A stretch of 64,000 bases of DNA from Candidatus Melainabacteria bacterium (GCA_902168245.1 CABHPA010000025.1:1-64000); one strand, 5' to 3'. Counted from the stretch's first letter, positions 17,303 to 27,261 are shown. Notes: generated from the letters alone by a model not told the origin. A program made the numbers and translations.

Positions 17303-20197
17303 TTAATCGAAATAACGTTTTAAAAATCGCCCGGTGTAGGACTCCTCGCATCGGGCGATTTCGCTGGGCGGGCCTTCCGCCACTACGTAGCCGCCCCGCT
17401 CGCCGCCTTCCGGCCCCATATCAATAATGTGATCGGCCACTTTAATGAAGTCCAGGTTATGCTCAATCACCACCACGGTGTTGCCCTGGTCTACCAGCCG
17501 GTTCAGGATGTGCAGCAGGTTTTCCATATCGGCCCAGTGCAGGCCGGTGGAAGGTTCATCCAGCAGGTACAGGGTTTTCCCGGTGCTGCGGCGGCAGAAT
17601 TCGGTGGCCAGCTTCACCCGCTGGGCTTCCCCGCCAGATAAGGTTGGCGCGGGCTGGCCCAGTTTAATGTAGTGCAGGCCCACATCGTTTAAAACGCCCA
17701 GCATCTTCTGGATGCGTGGGAGGGTGTGGAAAAACTCATACGCTTCGGCCACGGTCATATCCAGTACATCGGCAATGCTCTTGCCGTGGTAGGTTACTTC
17801 CAGGGTCTCCTGGTTGTAGCGTTTACCGTTACAAACCTCACAGGTAATATGCACATCCGGCAGAAAATTCATTTCCTTCACGATCACGCCATCGCCCTTG
17901 CAGGCTTCGCAGCGGCCACCGGCTACGTTAAAGCTGAAACGCCCCGGCTTGTAGCCGCGCAGCTTGGATTCTTCGCTGCTGGTAAACACGTTGCGTATGG
18001 GATCGAAAATGCCGGTGTACGTAGCCGGGTTGCTGCGGGAGGAACGCCCGATGGGGGACTGGTCGATGTCGATCATCTTGTCGATATGCTCCAGCCCGCT
18101 CAGCTTTTTGTAGCCCTCCGGCTTCACATGGTGTTCGGTAAAGCTGTATTCCACCGCTCGATACAAGAGATCGAACACCAGCGTAGATTTACCGGAGCCG
18201 CTCAGCCCGGTCACACAAATTAGCTTTTCTAGCGGGAAATCGATCGTCACGTTTTTAAGGTTGTGATAGGTGGCGTTGTGTACCGTCAGCTTTTTGCCGT
18301 TGCCTTTTCGCAACTGCTCCGGAATTTTAATTTCCCGCTTGCCGGATAAATACTGCCCGGTGAGGGATGCGGCGGTTTTCTCAATCAGCTTGGGAGCACC
18401 CTGGGCCACAATGCGTCCGCCATGCACACCGGCGTTGGGGCCAATATCCACCACCCAGTCCGCCGCGCGAATGGTATCTTCGTCGTGTTCTACCACAATC
18501 AGAGAATTGCCCTGATCCCGAAGCTTTTGCAGGGTTTGAATGAGCTGGTTGTTGTTGTACTGGTGCAATCCAATGCTGGGTTCATCCAGAATGTAGAGAA
18601 TGCCAGACATGGTGGCCCCCAGTTGCGAGGCCAGCCGGATGCGCTGGGCCTCCCCGCCGGAAAGCGTGGCCGCCGGGCGGGCCATGGTTAGGTACTCCAG
18701 CCCCACTTCCAGCAGAAAGCGCAGGCGTTGCTCCACTTCGTAGAGTGGTTGGCGGGCAATGGTGAGCTGGAATTCGGTGAGGGTTTCCGGCACTTGTTGA
18801 ATGAAGAGCAGCGCATCCCGAATGGAGAGTTCGCATAGTTCGTGGATGTTCTTGCCCAATCCATCGCCACCCAGGGTAACGGCCAAGCTAAAGGGTTTTA
18901 ATCGCGCGCCATGGCAGGCTTCGCATTCGCGTTCCCGCATAAAGGTGCGAATGTAAGACTTGGTACTGTCGCTACCGTGTTGCAGGCGACGCTTCATAAT
19001 GTTGATGACCCCGTCGAAGCTACCCACAAAGTCGAACCAGTCTGCTTCATCGTCCTCTTCTTCGTTGCCGAAGCCAAACCCTTCGTGGACAATCACGTCC
19101 TTGTCCACCTTCTTTTTGAATTCCCCATAGAGGAGGAAGTTTTGCTCCTCCACCGACAGATCTTCAAACGGCGTTTTGAGTGAAAAACCATGTTTTTTGG
19201 CCAGCTTTTGAATGAAGTTGCTGTAATAGCGGCCGGTAAATTTCTCAAACGGCACAATGGCCCCGTCTGCTAGGTTTTTTTCGGGTTCCGGCACCAGCAG
19301 GTCTTCCGCAATCTCGTGCTGAACGCCCAGCCCTTCGCACTGAGGGCAAGCCCCGTAAGGCGAGTTGAAGCTGAACAGCCGGGGAGACATCTCTTCCACC
19401 TGTGCGTCTTCCGTCCCGGAAGATAAATGCTGGGAAAAGGCCAAATCGCGGGTTTTATTGCCGTCCCCGTCTATTAACTGGGCCACCACGTAGCCGTCGG
19501 ATTTTTTCAGGGCCGCTTGCAGCCCTTCCATCAGGCGTTGGCTAATGGCGTCCTCTGGCTTCAGGATAATACGGTCGATCACCAATTCAATATCGTGGCG
19601 TTTGTTGCGCTCCAGCCGATAATCTTCCGGCAGGTCTTCCAGCAGGTGCATTTCCCCATCGATGCGTACCCGCACATAGCCTTCTTTGCGCCATTGGCGG
19701 AACTGGGCGTTGTATTCCCCCTTGCGGCCCCGCACCACGGGGGAGAGAATTTGCAACTTGCTGCCCGCCGGCAGGTGCCAAATGGTGTTGTAAATGCTTT
19801 GCAAGGTGTGCGCCGTCAGCGCGTCCCCGGTTTCCGGGTTGTGAGGGACGCCTACTTTGGCGTAGATGAGCCGCAGGTAGTCGTAAATCTCGGTGACGGT
19901 GCCCACCGTGGAGCGCGGGCTTTTGGATGTGGATTTCTGATCAATCGCAATGGCCGGGGATAGACCCTCAATGCTTTCCACATCCGGTTTCTCGAACTGG
20001 CCGATGAATTGGCGGGCGTAGGAACTCAGGCTTTCCACGTAGCGGCGCTGCCCTTCGGAAAAAATGGTGTCGAACGCCAGCGAGGACTTGCCGGAGCCGG
20101 AAACGCCGGTGAACACCACCAGCTTATCGCGCGGGATGGTCAGGTTCACATCTGACAAGTTGTGTTCGTTGGCCCGGTGAATGCGGATTTCTTTCAT
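17303..20197 (-). CDS. uvrA: Excinuclease ABC subunit A
   Basis: UvrA finds damaged DNA in nucleotide excision repair. The start is placed at ATG 20197 (MKEIRIHRANEHNLSDVNL), which matches the family N-terminus and gives 964 residues. Both ABC modules are complete: Walker A GVSGSGKSSLAFDT (31-44) and GLSGSGKSTLVFDL, both LSGGEAQR signatures, and LDEPSIGLH/LDEPSTGLH. The second zinc finger (CEACKGDG and CEVCNGKRYN) is intact. In the first, the distal CPQC (284-287) is present, but the proximal CxxC is missing: the segment reads LSSGTEDAQVEEM. An acidic insert lies just before the central CEACHG. Confidence 0.96.
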   Translation of the reverse strand: MKEIRIHRANEHNLSDVNLTIPRDKLVVFTGVSGSGKSSLAFDTIFSEGQRRYVESLSSYARQFIGQFEKPDVESIEGLSPAIAIDQKSTSKSPRSTVGTVTEIYDYLRLIYAKVGVPHNPETGDALTAHTLQSIYNTIWHLPAGSKLQILSPVVRGRKGEYNAQFRQWRKEGYVRVRIDGEMHLLEDLPEDYRLERNKRHDIELVIDRIILKPEDAISQRLMEGLQAALKKSDGYVVAQLIDGDGNKTRDLAFSQHLSSGTEDAQVEEMSPRLFSFNSPYGACPQCEGLGVQHEIAEDLLVPEPEKNLADGAIVPFEKFTGRYYSNFIQKLAKKHGFSLKTPFEDLSVEEQNFLLYGEFKKKVDKDVIVHEGFGFGNEEEDDEADWFDFVGSFDGVINIMKRRLQHGSDSTKSYIRTFMRERECEACHGARLKPFSLAVTLGGDGLGKNIHELCELSIRDALLFIQQVPETLTEFQLTIARQPLYEVEQRLRFLLEVGLEYLTMARPAATLSGGEAQRIRLASQLGATMSGILYILDEPSIGLHQYNNNQLIQTLQKLRDQGNSLIVVEHDEDTIRAADWVVDIGPNAGVHGGRIVAQGAPKLIEKTAASLTGQYLSGKREIKIPEQLRKGNGKKLTVHNATYHNLKNVTIDFPLEKLICVTGLSGSGKSTLVFDLLYRAVEYSFTEHHVKPEGYKKLSGLEHIDKMIDIDQSPIGRSSRSNPATYTGIFDPIRNVFTSSEESKLRGYKPGRFSFNVAGGRCEACKGDGVIVKEMNFLPDVHITCEVCNGKRYNQETLEVTYHGKSIADVLDMTVAEAYEFFHTLPRIQKMLGVLNDVGLHYIKLGQPAPTLSGGEAQRVKLATEFCRRSTGKTLYLLDEPSTGLHWADMENLLHILNRLVDQGNTVVVIEHNLDFIKVADHIIDMGPEGGERGGYVVAEGPPSEIARCEESYTGRFLKRYFD

Positions 20198-20398
20198 AAG
20201 CTGAGTATCCTGTTCAGTACCCCCGACGATCGGGATGAAAACGAATTGGATTCGTAACAAAAAAGAAGTGAAAGCCCGTTAATTGTTCAAGTTTTGCAAA
20301 AAGCCTCCGATAGTGAAGCTGATGAGCATTTGTTGAGTGATTTAAGCCGGATTGTATCAGTCGGAATGAATTAGGCAGATAGCGGAGCGGACATATCG

Positions 20399-21286
20399 AT
20401 GACCTTTTTCCAGAATGATCAGCCTCCGGGGCAGTCGCCCGAAACACCGCCGCAAGAGGGTGTTGTGGAACCGGCTACCTCCCATTCTGCCAGAAGCAAG
20501 CCGCTTTTCAAACAGGATACCATTTTGCCGGAATCCTTGTCCGGCCAGCATATTTCTTTAAGCGCCTATATTTCAAAGCATCTGGAAAGCCGGGAGCCGG
20601 AACCGGATGAAACTCCCGCTTCTGTTGCTCCCGTTTCCTGGGGCTTCGGGCCAGCCAAGCCGCAAAGGCCGCCCGGCGGAGAGGACGGCCAATACCTGAA
20701 TAGCCTGGATGTGGAACTGGCCGCCGGGCTGGAACAATACCTGCCCACGCCGTTGTTTCGCTTGCGGGTCATGAAAAAACGCTTGGACGGTGAAATTAAC
20801 GAGCTGCGGATGCGGCTGAACAAATACAACCGGCTGCCCAATCCATCGCAGGATATGAAAGACAGGGCCGATGCGGTGCGCGCCAGGCTGGCCACTCTGG
20901 AAGCGCATGAACGGCAGGTCAGCCGTGATTTGGCTTCGGCCATGGCGTTTGGCCCCTTAATGTATAACCTGTCCCAGGGTGTGCAAAATATGGGCAATGG
21001 GTTGGGCGGTTTTTGGGAAGGGGTGCAATGGCTGAAAACGAGTGTAATGGGGCTGATTTACGGGCAAACGTACCAGGAGCTGGAGTTAGAGGGGAAAAAT
21101 TTGAGGAATCTTCAGGAGCTTTTCGCGGATCGCTTGCAGGATAAAACGGCTTCCAGCGCGGAGCTGGGGCAAATCCTGAATCGGTACGAGCAAATGCTTC
21201 GCCGGATGGAAACCCAGGCCGAACGGTTAAAACCTCGTTCTTTCCCATGGCGTTTGTGGCAAGAGGCTTCACGTCTGGTAAAATAA
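20399..21286 (+). CDS. Hypothetical coiled-coil protein
   Basis: The 295-residue protein has a Pro-rich, probably disordered first 100 residues. It then has two long helical, charged segments (about 130-190 and 225-290), with a more hydrophobic Gly/Trp-containing stretch between them (YNLSQGVQNMGNGLGGFWEG). No signal peptide or known motif is seen. It is 53 bases upstream of the TPR gene on the same strand, so they may act together. Confidence 0.65.
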   Translation: MTFFQNDQPPGQSPETPPQEGVVEPATSHSARSKPLFKQDTILPESLSGQHISLSAYISKHLESREPEPDETPASVAPVSWGFGPAKPQRPPGGEDGQYLNSLDVELAAGLEQYLPTPLFRLRVMKKRLDGEINELRMRLNKYNRLPNPSQDMKDRADAVRARLATLEAHERQVSRDLASAMAFGPLMYNLSQGVQNMGNGLGGFWEGVQWLKTSVMGLIYGQTYQELELEGKNLRNLQELFADRLQDKTASSAELGQILNRYEQMLRRMETQAERLKPRSFPWRLWQEASRLVK

Positions 21287-21339
21287 AGTAACATTCCATA
21301 ATTCGCCGTTGATAGAGAGCGGGAAGTCCATCTGAGGCT

Positions 21340-22719
21340 ATGAGCAGATTTAGTCGCCGACGTCGGCAACGCCAGATTTTTCTGGGCAATTTCTACCTGA
21401 ACCCTAGTGTTCAGTACCTGACGACCATTGTCAGCGCCATTGCGCTGGCCGGGTTCGTGTTTTCAGGCTTCCTGCTGTTCCGTTTCACGGATGAGGAGGA
21501 TTTGATCAACCGGGGCAAAATGCAACTGATGGAAGGCAAGGTGGCCTGGGCCGCCAAAACTTTCCAAACGCTGGTGACCCATCACCGGGACAGCTACGAA
21601 GGCCATCTGTTGCTGGGGCAAGCCTACCTGCAACTGGATGAGCGTCGCAAGGCCGAGCAGGAATTCGAGTTGGCGGCCTCCCTCAAAAAGAAATCCGGCG
21701 ACAGTTCCCCGGAAATTGCGCTGAGCAAGGTATCTATGGCGCGGGGCGATTTTGCCGCCGCCGAAAAGACCTTGTACGATGCCTGGCGGCGCAACCGGCT
21801 GGATCCCAATATTAAACAGGCCCGCTACGAGCTTTACGAACACTGGGGGAACACCCTCTCCGAGGCTGAGCCGAAAGATTACGCTTCCATTGTGCAGAAA
21901 TACCAGACCGCCCTGCACTACGTGAGCGATTATCAGGATCAGCAAGCCGTGGAAGAAAAGCTGATTGACGCGATTCGCGCCTACACGGACAAGCTGATTT
22001 CCATGAAGGATTACGGCACCGCCATTCAACAGCTTAAAATCTCGCTGCGTTTCAAGTATTTGCCGGATACTTTGGTGCAAATTGCCGAGACCTACTCTCG
22101 CATGGGCAAATTGGATGATTCGATTGAGTGGTATCGCAAGGCGTTTGAGGTCAACCCGGAAGTGGTGGGCCTGCGCCTGACCAACATGCTAGTGCAAAAG
22201 GGCCAGCAACTGGTGTCCGATAAAAAGGCGGACGAGGCCAAGGCGTACTTTGACGAAGCCGATAAAATCAGTCAGCAGGCCAAGGTTTCCCTGGACAGCC
22301 TGTACCCGGTCAGCGTGGCCAGCGTGAAGATTAAAAACGACATGGATGACGCCACCGGCGAATTTGAACCGACCGTGGATATTAAGCTGTCCAACGACGC
22401 CAGCCGCGATCTCAGCTTTTTGGCGGTGCGGGCGGAATTTATTTCCGGCAACGACACGTTGGCCCTTAGCACCGAGCAGGTGGCCACGCCGGATAAGCCG
22501 TTGCCAATGGGCGGCGGGCGCGGCAAAAATACCGTGACCGTTAGCCTGAAGCCGGATAGCAAGCTGAACGTGCATGCCCTGCAAGGCGGCAAAATGACCG
22601 TGAAAATTTCAATCGCCTATCGCGACGGCAACGACGCGGTGTGGAAGTTGAAATCCATTCAGGAGGCCACCATCCAGGGGGGCGCTTCTCGTCCGGTCAC
22701 TGAGGCAAAGCCGGTTTAA
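21340..22719 (+). CDS. Membrane-anchored TPR-repeat protein
   Basis: The 459-residue protein has a basic N-terminus (SRFSRRRRQRQ), one membrane helix (about residues 25-48) and at least four to five TPR units (about 60-320; for example HLLLGQAYLQLDERRKAEQEFELAA). A beta-rich C-terminal domain follows (VDIKLSNDASRDLSFLAVRAEF), similar in feel to the FxLyD-type domains that follow TPRs. TPR proteins mediate protein-protein contact; the partner is unknown. Confidence 0.75.
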   Translation: MSRFSRRRRQRQIFLGNFYLNPSVQYLTTIVSAIALAGFVFSGFLLFRFTDEEDLINRGKMQLMEGKVAWAAKTFQTLVTHHRDSYEGHLLLGQAYLQLDERRKAEQEFELAASLKKKSGDSSPEIALSKVSMARGDFAAAEKTLYDAWRRNRLDPNIKQARYELYEHWGNTLSEAEPKDYASIVQKYQTALHYVSDYQDQQAVEEKLIDAIRAYTDKLISMKDYGTAIQQLKISLRFKYLPDTLVQIAETYSRMGKLDDSIEWYRKAFEVNPEVVGLRLTNMLVQKGQQLVSDKKADEAKAYFDEADKISQQAKVSLDSLYPVSVASVKIKNDMDDATGEFEPTVDIKLSNDASRDLSFLAVRAEFISGNDTLALSTEQVATPDKPLPMGGGRGKNTVTVSLKPDSKLNVHALQGGKMTVKISIAYRDGNDAVWKLKSIQEATIQGGASRPVTEAKPV

Positions 22720-22737
22720 GGCGCTTTCAGCCAGCCC

Positions 22738-24231
22738 CTAAACGGTTGCCTTGAAGGGTGATCGGCTGGAAAACGCCAGCCAAAGCGGTAAAACGGTCAG
22801 GGCAAGCTCGCTGAACACGGGCAGGTTCTGGAATACGGTAAACCCGGCCAACTGGAACAGGCACAACGTCAACCCGAACTGGCGCAGCCTGGACACTTCT
22901 GGCATCAGCACCAGCAGGGGCAAGAACATGGCCGGGTACCAAGGATGAAACTTCGCGCTGACCAGGGCGATCATCACCGTCATCACCAGCCCAATGCGTT
23001 TAACCAGCGTTTCCCGGTTGAATGGTTGTTGAATGGCCTTGATCAATTGCCAGCCATAAACGCCGATAAACGTCAGCCAGAACAAAGGTTTTAGGACTTG
23101 CAAAGCGGCGTCCAACCATTGATGGGACGGGCCGTGCAACCACTTAACCGTGTAATATACGCTTTGGGAAAGCATATCCACCAGCGAGTGCTGGGGTTTT
23201 CCGGCGTTGTCCAGCATGGCGGCCCAAGGCCACCGCTGGGCAGGATCGATATATGCCAGCGCCAGTCCGCCAGCCAGTAGCAAGGACAGGCCCGCCCCTA
23301 GGGCAATCGCTTTAATGTCCCGCGTTTTGAGCAGGTAAATTAGCAGAAAGGGCAAGGCCAACAGCGACGCGTACTTGGTGAGGATGGAAAGCGTTAATAA
23401 GGGAAGGCTTGCCCATCGACACCGGCCAGACAGCGCCGCGCATAGCGAGGCCATCAGCAGGCAGGCCAGTAGAATATCGTTATGCCCGTTGCCCGCAACA
23501 TGCAACAGGATGAGCGGGTTGGCCCCGAACAGGTAGGCCGGTATCCACGGGCGCTGATGCCCCAGTTGTTTGGCTGCCGTGTATATAAGGGCGGTGGTGG
23601 CCCATAAGGCCAGTAAGGCAACGCCTTTAAACAGTAAAAACGCTGGCAGAAAGTGCGGGTCGGATAACTGGGTAAGCCACAATGCCAGTTTGGCGAAGAA
23701 GAAACCGTAAGGACACGGGTTGTACACCCAGTGGTCGTGAAAAACCGGGCTATTTTGCCAACCGGGAATCCCGGCCACGGTGACGAGATACGGGTTTGTG
23801 TGGTACACACTCTGCTGAAAGCCCCGGTTTAAGTAGCCGTACAAATCGCTGCTATGGAAGGGAATGACGGCCCATAGCAAGCTTCCGCATAACAGACTCC
23901 AGCCAAAAACGGTTCGGGACAAGCGTTGTTTGGCTGCCTCGTCTGCGGGCGCAATTGCGATTTGGTTCAGGCCCACAAAACCGAGATAGAAAAGCCAGCC
24001 CAGCCCGGCGACCGCCAACGCTTCCAGAATATCCAGCGCCACACGGCTTGCGGTGCTGGAAAGCCCCGGAAAAACCCAGTAGTGGGCCTGCCAACTACCA
24101 CCGATTTGCCGGGACATCATGGCATCCGTCTGGCCCGCGTAGGCCATTAGCAAGGCGGTGGGAATCAGAAAAAGCCCATACAGCAAGGCGCTTTGCCACA
24201 TCCACTTCTTGAGCGGGTTAACAGCCTGCAT
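22738..24231 (-). CDS. Multi-pass membrane glycosyltransferase (polyprenol-phosphate-sugar-dependent mannosyltransferase-like, GT-C fold)
   Basis: The 497-residue protein has about 11-12 hydrophobic helices. The first external loop carries IPFHSSDLYGYLNRGFQQ, and the next NPYLVTVAG and NPCPYGFFF, as in the MptA/MptB and GT87 group. These use a lipid-linked sugar on the outer side of the membrane. The gene at 49137 is a clear paralogue with the same motifs. Its start overlaps the stop of the amidohydrolase gene by 14 bases, so translation is probably coupled. Confidence 0.78.
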   Translation of the reverse strand: MQAVNPLKKWMWQSALLYGLFLIPTALLMAYAGQTDAMMSRQIGGSWQAHYWVFPGLSSTASRVALDILEALAVAGLGWLFYLGFVGLNQIAIAPADEAAKQRLSRTVFGWSLLCGSLLWAVIPFHSSDLYGYLNRGFQQSVYHTNPYLVTVAGIPGWQNSPVFHDHWVYNPCPYGFFFAKLALWLTQLSDPHFLPAFLLFKGVALLALWATTALIYTAAKQLGHQRPWIPAYLFGANPLILLHVAGNGHNDILLACLLMASLCAALSGRCRWASLPLLTLSILTKYASLLALPFLLIYLLKTRDIKAIALGAGLSLLLAGGLALAYIDPAQRWPWAAMLDNAGKPQHSLVDMLSQSVYYTVKWLHGPSHQWLDAALQVLKPLFWLTFIGVYGWQLIKAIQQPFNRETLVKRIGLVMTVMIALVSAKFHPWYPAMFLPLLVLMPEVSRLRQFGLTLCLFQLAGFTVFQNLPVFSELALTVLPLWLAFSSRSPFKATV

Positions 24232-25489
24232 GGCAAGCCCTTTTATAGCGGTTTTGCCCGGCGATCAAAACCTGTTGGGCCTGAGTGCTTGCCGACAGCA
24301 AAGCGCTTTCCGGCGAACTGGCAAAGGGCTGGGCTTTCCACAGAACCAGATCCGCCCATTTACCCGGCGTCAAGGAGCCGATTGCCTCTGCCATACCCAT
24401 TACCCTTGCCCCGTCTAGCGTCATGGCTTTCAGCGCCTGTGCGGCGCTCCACCCATGCTGTTGCATGGCGCAGCGAGCTTCGGCCCGTAAATCAAGATCG
24501 CTGGTGCTGAGTCGTCCATCCGTACCCAGCCCCATGGGAATATCGAAATCTTGCCAATCGCAAGCCCTGAGCGTTTGTCCATGCAGGGCCAGGTTGCTGC
24601 GGGGGCAATGCGCTATTCCCACGCCCGCCGCTTGCAGACACTCCCGATCCGCCGCCGTGGTGTGAATGGCATGAGCCAGCACCGTTCGGGCGTTCAGCAA
24701 TTGATGTCCATGCAGGTACGCCGTCGGGGAAGGCGCATGACAGGCAGGATAAAAGCGCTGCCCTAGAATTCGCTGGTGTAAGTCCTTAATGCAGGAGGCT
24801 TTCCCTTGCAAATAGCGGGTTTCGTCCTCAAATTCCGCTAGATGGCTGTGCATGAGCGCGGGTTTGCAGGCTTCCACTATTGCCCGCCATGCCGCAGGCG
24901 AGACATTATACGCAGAATGGGGCGAAAGCCCGATGCGCAGCCGGGCATGATCCGTGTATCCTTCCTGAAGGTCTCGATAAGCGGCCAGCCAATGCTCAAT
25001 CCGCACCGGCTCATTGCCGGGGTGAAATACCTCCAGGGATACGACGCCCCGCAGCCCTTGGGCATCCAGCGTCAGCAGGCTTTCCTTGCCGGATGCGATA
25101 TCGTTCACGCAAGTGGCGCCGGTTTCCAGCAGTTCCTGTGCCCCAGCTTGGCAGCGGGCTGTTTTTTCCCCGGCGGATGAACTTGCCTTTAGGGTTTGCA
25201 CCACCTTGCACAACCACTCCGTAAACGGTTCACCCTCTAATTTCCCGATCGGCTCCGCAAACGATTGTTCCAGATGTGTATGGCAATTCACCAGGCCGGG
25301 CGTTAACAGGGTATCTTCTTCTGGTGGCGGATAGGCATGGCCTGCCGGTAAATCGGCTAATCGACCCACGGTTTTGATTTTTCCGTTTCCAACAGCCACA
25401 TAACCGTTTTGAATCGGTTCGGCGGATACAGGAAGAACCCAGCGGGCGGTTAAAATAGAGGGGCTTTCGGTCACGGTTGGGCGGCTCAT
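24218..25489 (-). CDS. Amidohydrolase, SAH/adenosine/guanine deaminase-like
   Basis: The 423-residue protein is a metal-dependent TIM-barrel amidohydrolase of the TrzN/AtzA/MtaD type. Metal ligands are visible as CHTHLEQ, HSHLAEFEDE, LAHAIHTT and GLGTDGRLSTSDLD. The last two are the signature of aminohydrolases that deaminate purine-like or triazine rings. The composite C-terminal domain ends GKWADLVLW. Substrate is uncertain; S-adenosylhomocysteine, methylthioadenosine or guanine are candidates. A coupled membrane glycosyltransferase follows, with no obvious functional link. Confidence 0.82.
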   Translation of the reverse strand: MSRPTVTESPSILTARWVLPVSAEPIQNGYVAVGNGKIKTVGRLADLPAGHAYPPPEEDTLLTPGLVNCHTHLEQSFAEPIGKLEGEPFTEWLCKVVQTLKASSSAGEKTARCQAGAQELLETGATCVNDIASGKESLLTLDAQGLRGVVSLEVFHPGNEPVRIEHWLAAYRDLQEGYTDHARLRIGLSPHSAYNVSPAAWRAIVEACKPALMHSHLAEFEDETRYLQGKASCIKDLHQRILGQRFYPACHAPSPTAYLHGHQLLNARTVLAHAIHTTAADRECLQAAGVGIAHCPRSNLALHGQTLRACDWQDFDIPMGLGTDGRLSTSDLDLRAEARCAMQQHGWSAAQALKAMTLDGARVMGMAEAIGSLTPGKWADLVLWKAQPFASSPESALLSASTQAQQVLIAGQNRYKRACHAGC

Positions 25490-25676
25490 TCTGGTTGTTT
25501 CAGCATAGCTTACCGTGACCCTGCGCGTAAACCATTCTGCCTGGTTCGGCCAATGCCTCCCGCCGGATCGCAGGCCGGGGTCGCTTCACAGTCAACCCGC
25601 CTCTTTCCTTTGTGGCCGCTTGATATAAAATAAAAGTACTGTCATATCCCCGTTTCAAGAAAGGTCAGCATCCGTG

Positions 25677-25817
25677 ATGATCGATAAACCCAAATCGAGT
25701 TTTATGCAGGACAACCCTGAAAGGCTGATGATTTTGCTCTTTCCGCTGATTACCCTGGCCCTGTTTGTGGTGGCCGCCTTGCTTTGGTGGTTGATTCAGC
25801 ACCAGTTCGTCCATTAA
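25677..25817 (+). CDS. Small single-pass membrane protein (46 residues)
   Basis: ATG at 25677 (or GTG at 25674), after AAAGG, opens a 46-residue frame ending at TAA 25815-25817. The protein has a polar N-terminus (MIDKPKSSFMQDNPER), a single hydrophobic helix (LMILLFPLITLALFVVAALL) and the end WWLIQHQFVH. Good ribosome binding site, ideal helix and position just before the acyltransferase gene argue that it is real. Its function is unknown. Confidence 0.55.
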   Translation: MIDKPKSSFMQDNPERLMILLFPLITLALFVVAALLWWLIQHQFVH

Positions 25818-25880
25818 CACTGACTCTTGAGGGGAAAGTTACAGAACGAAGCCAATATTAGGCGTTCACAGGGAGTTCAT

Positions 25881-27170
25881 GTGGCCAGTCGCGCCTTTTT
25901 GCCGCCCATTGTGAGTCCATTGGTCGTGCGGGTTATCCGCGCATTGCTGCCTTTCGCCATGAAAAAGTTGCTCGGTGGCCTTTCTGTGCAAATTTCCAAT
26001 GAGGATCTGGCTAAACTGCGTCAGTATAAGGGCCAGCGCATGCTGCTTTTGCCCAACCACCCTAACGGAGAGGAGCCTTTTGTGCTGTTTGAGATTTTCA
26101 AGCGCATGAACGAGGTATTCAACGTGGTGGCGGCCCGAGAGGTGTTTGACTGGGAACATGGCTTCCGGGGCTGGCTCTTGCGGCGCGTGGGCGCTTATTC
26201 CGTGATTCGCGGCGCCGCAGATCGGGAATCCTTCATGATGTCCAAGAAAATTCTGATGGAAGGCCGTAATCGCCTGATTATCTTTATAGAGGGCGAGATT
26301 TCACGGGGGAATGAGACCCTGATTCCCTTTGAGCCGGGTGTATTGCAACTGGCCTTTTGGGCTCAGGAAGGATTGGTGAAGGATGCAGCAAGGGAGCACC
26401 GCCACATGCCTCAATCCGTGCAACCCACAGCCCCCGCCGAAGCGTATTCGCCCATCTACATTGCTCCCATTGCAATCAAGTACTTTTACAAGCCGGGTTC
26501 GGATGCAGCCATTCAACACGCACTGGAAAGCCTTGAAAATGCGGTGGGTATTATCGAGGTGACAGGCAAAAACTTTTACGAGCGCATTCGCGATATTGGC
26601 GAAAAGGTGCTGAAGGTTCAGGAAGACCTGCATCAGGTGGTCGCATTGCCGGGTGTCTCGCTGACAGAACGCGTGGAAGTGATTAAGAACCGTATGCTCA
26701 AGAAAATGGAGCTTTTTCTGGATTTAAAGCCGGATTCCCAGGCCACCACCCTAAGCCGCCTCCGGGAAATTCGCAATACTATGGATCGCCTGATTCATAT
26801 TTATGACGACCCTGCGGAACTGACGGATTACCAAAAGCACATGGTGGAGCATTTTCGCAAGGCGCTGAGCGAGTTTTACCAGGATTTGGACCGAGTGGTC
26901 TATTTTCTGACGTACGATGAATCCTACCTGAAAGAACAGCAAACCCCGGAACGCCTGATTGACGTGATTCGTCGGTTGGAGCGGGAGGTGTTTGGAGACT
27001 CGCGGCTTTTATACCCTCGGGTGGCAACGGTCAAAGTGGGTGAAGTGATTGACTTAAAAGAGCAATTGCCTGGCTATGAAGCGGACAAGAAAGGCTTTAT
27101 TAAACAAATGGCAGCCGAGCTCGAAGAAAATATGCGCCTGATGCTCATCGGTATGCAATCACCTGGTTGA
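25881..27170 (+). CDS. PlsC-like acyltransferase domain protein
   Basis: GTG 25881 has GGGAG five bases upstream and gives 429 residues; an upstream TTG (25827) is less likely. The N-terminal half resembles glycerophosphate acyltransferases. MLLLPNHPNGEEPFVLF is in the place of the NHxxxxD block, so the catalytic Asp would be Glu. The FIEGEISRGNE block corresponds to FPEGTRSR. The C-terminal half is helical and charged. It could acylate a lipid at the inner membrane, but the altered motifs leave the reaction open. It follows the small membrane protein directly. Confidence 0.72.
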   Translation: MASRAFLPPIVSPLVVRVIRALLPFAMKKLLGGLSVQISNEDLAKLRQYKGQRMLLLPNHPNGEEPFVLFEIFKRMNEVFNVVAAREVFDWEHGFRGWLLRRVGAYSVIRGAADRESFMMSKKILMEGRNRLIIFIEGEISRGNETLIPFEPGVLQLAFWAQEGLVKDAAREHRHMPQSVQPTAPAEAYSPIYIAPIAIKYFYKPGSDAAIQHALESLENAVGIIEVTGKNFYERIRDIGEKVLKVQEDLHQVVALPGVSLTERVEVIKNRMLKKMELFLDLKPDSQATTLSRLREIRNTMDRLIHIYDDPAELTDYQKHMVEHFRKALSEFYQDLDRVVYFLTYDESYLKEQQTPERLIDVIRRLEREVFGDSRLLYPRVATVKVGEVIDLKEQLPGYEADKKGFIKQMAAELEENMRLMLIGMQSPG

Positions 27171-27206
27171 GCGCCTGCTCATAGCCCCCGGCATTGAGTA
27201 TGGAAA

Positions 27207-27233
27207 ATGCCCCCGAAGAGATTTCGGAGGCAT
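27207..27233 (-). terminator. Terminator of the ribosomal operon
   Basis: ATGCCCCCGAA and TTCGGAGGCAT form a hairpin with one mismatch. Read on the minus strand it is followed by TTTTCC, just past the end of rpsI. Confidence 0.65.
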
Positions 27234-27261
27234 CTTCTGGAGTCCTGCAATATTGGGAAAA

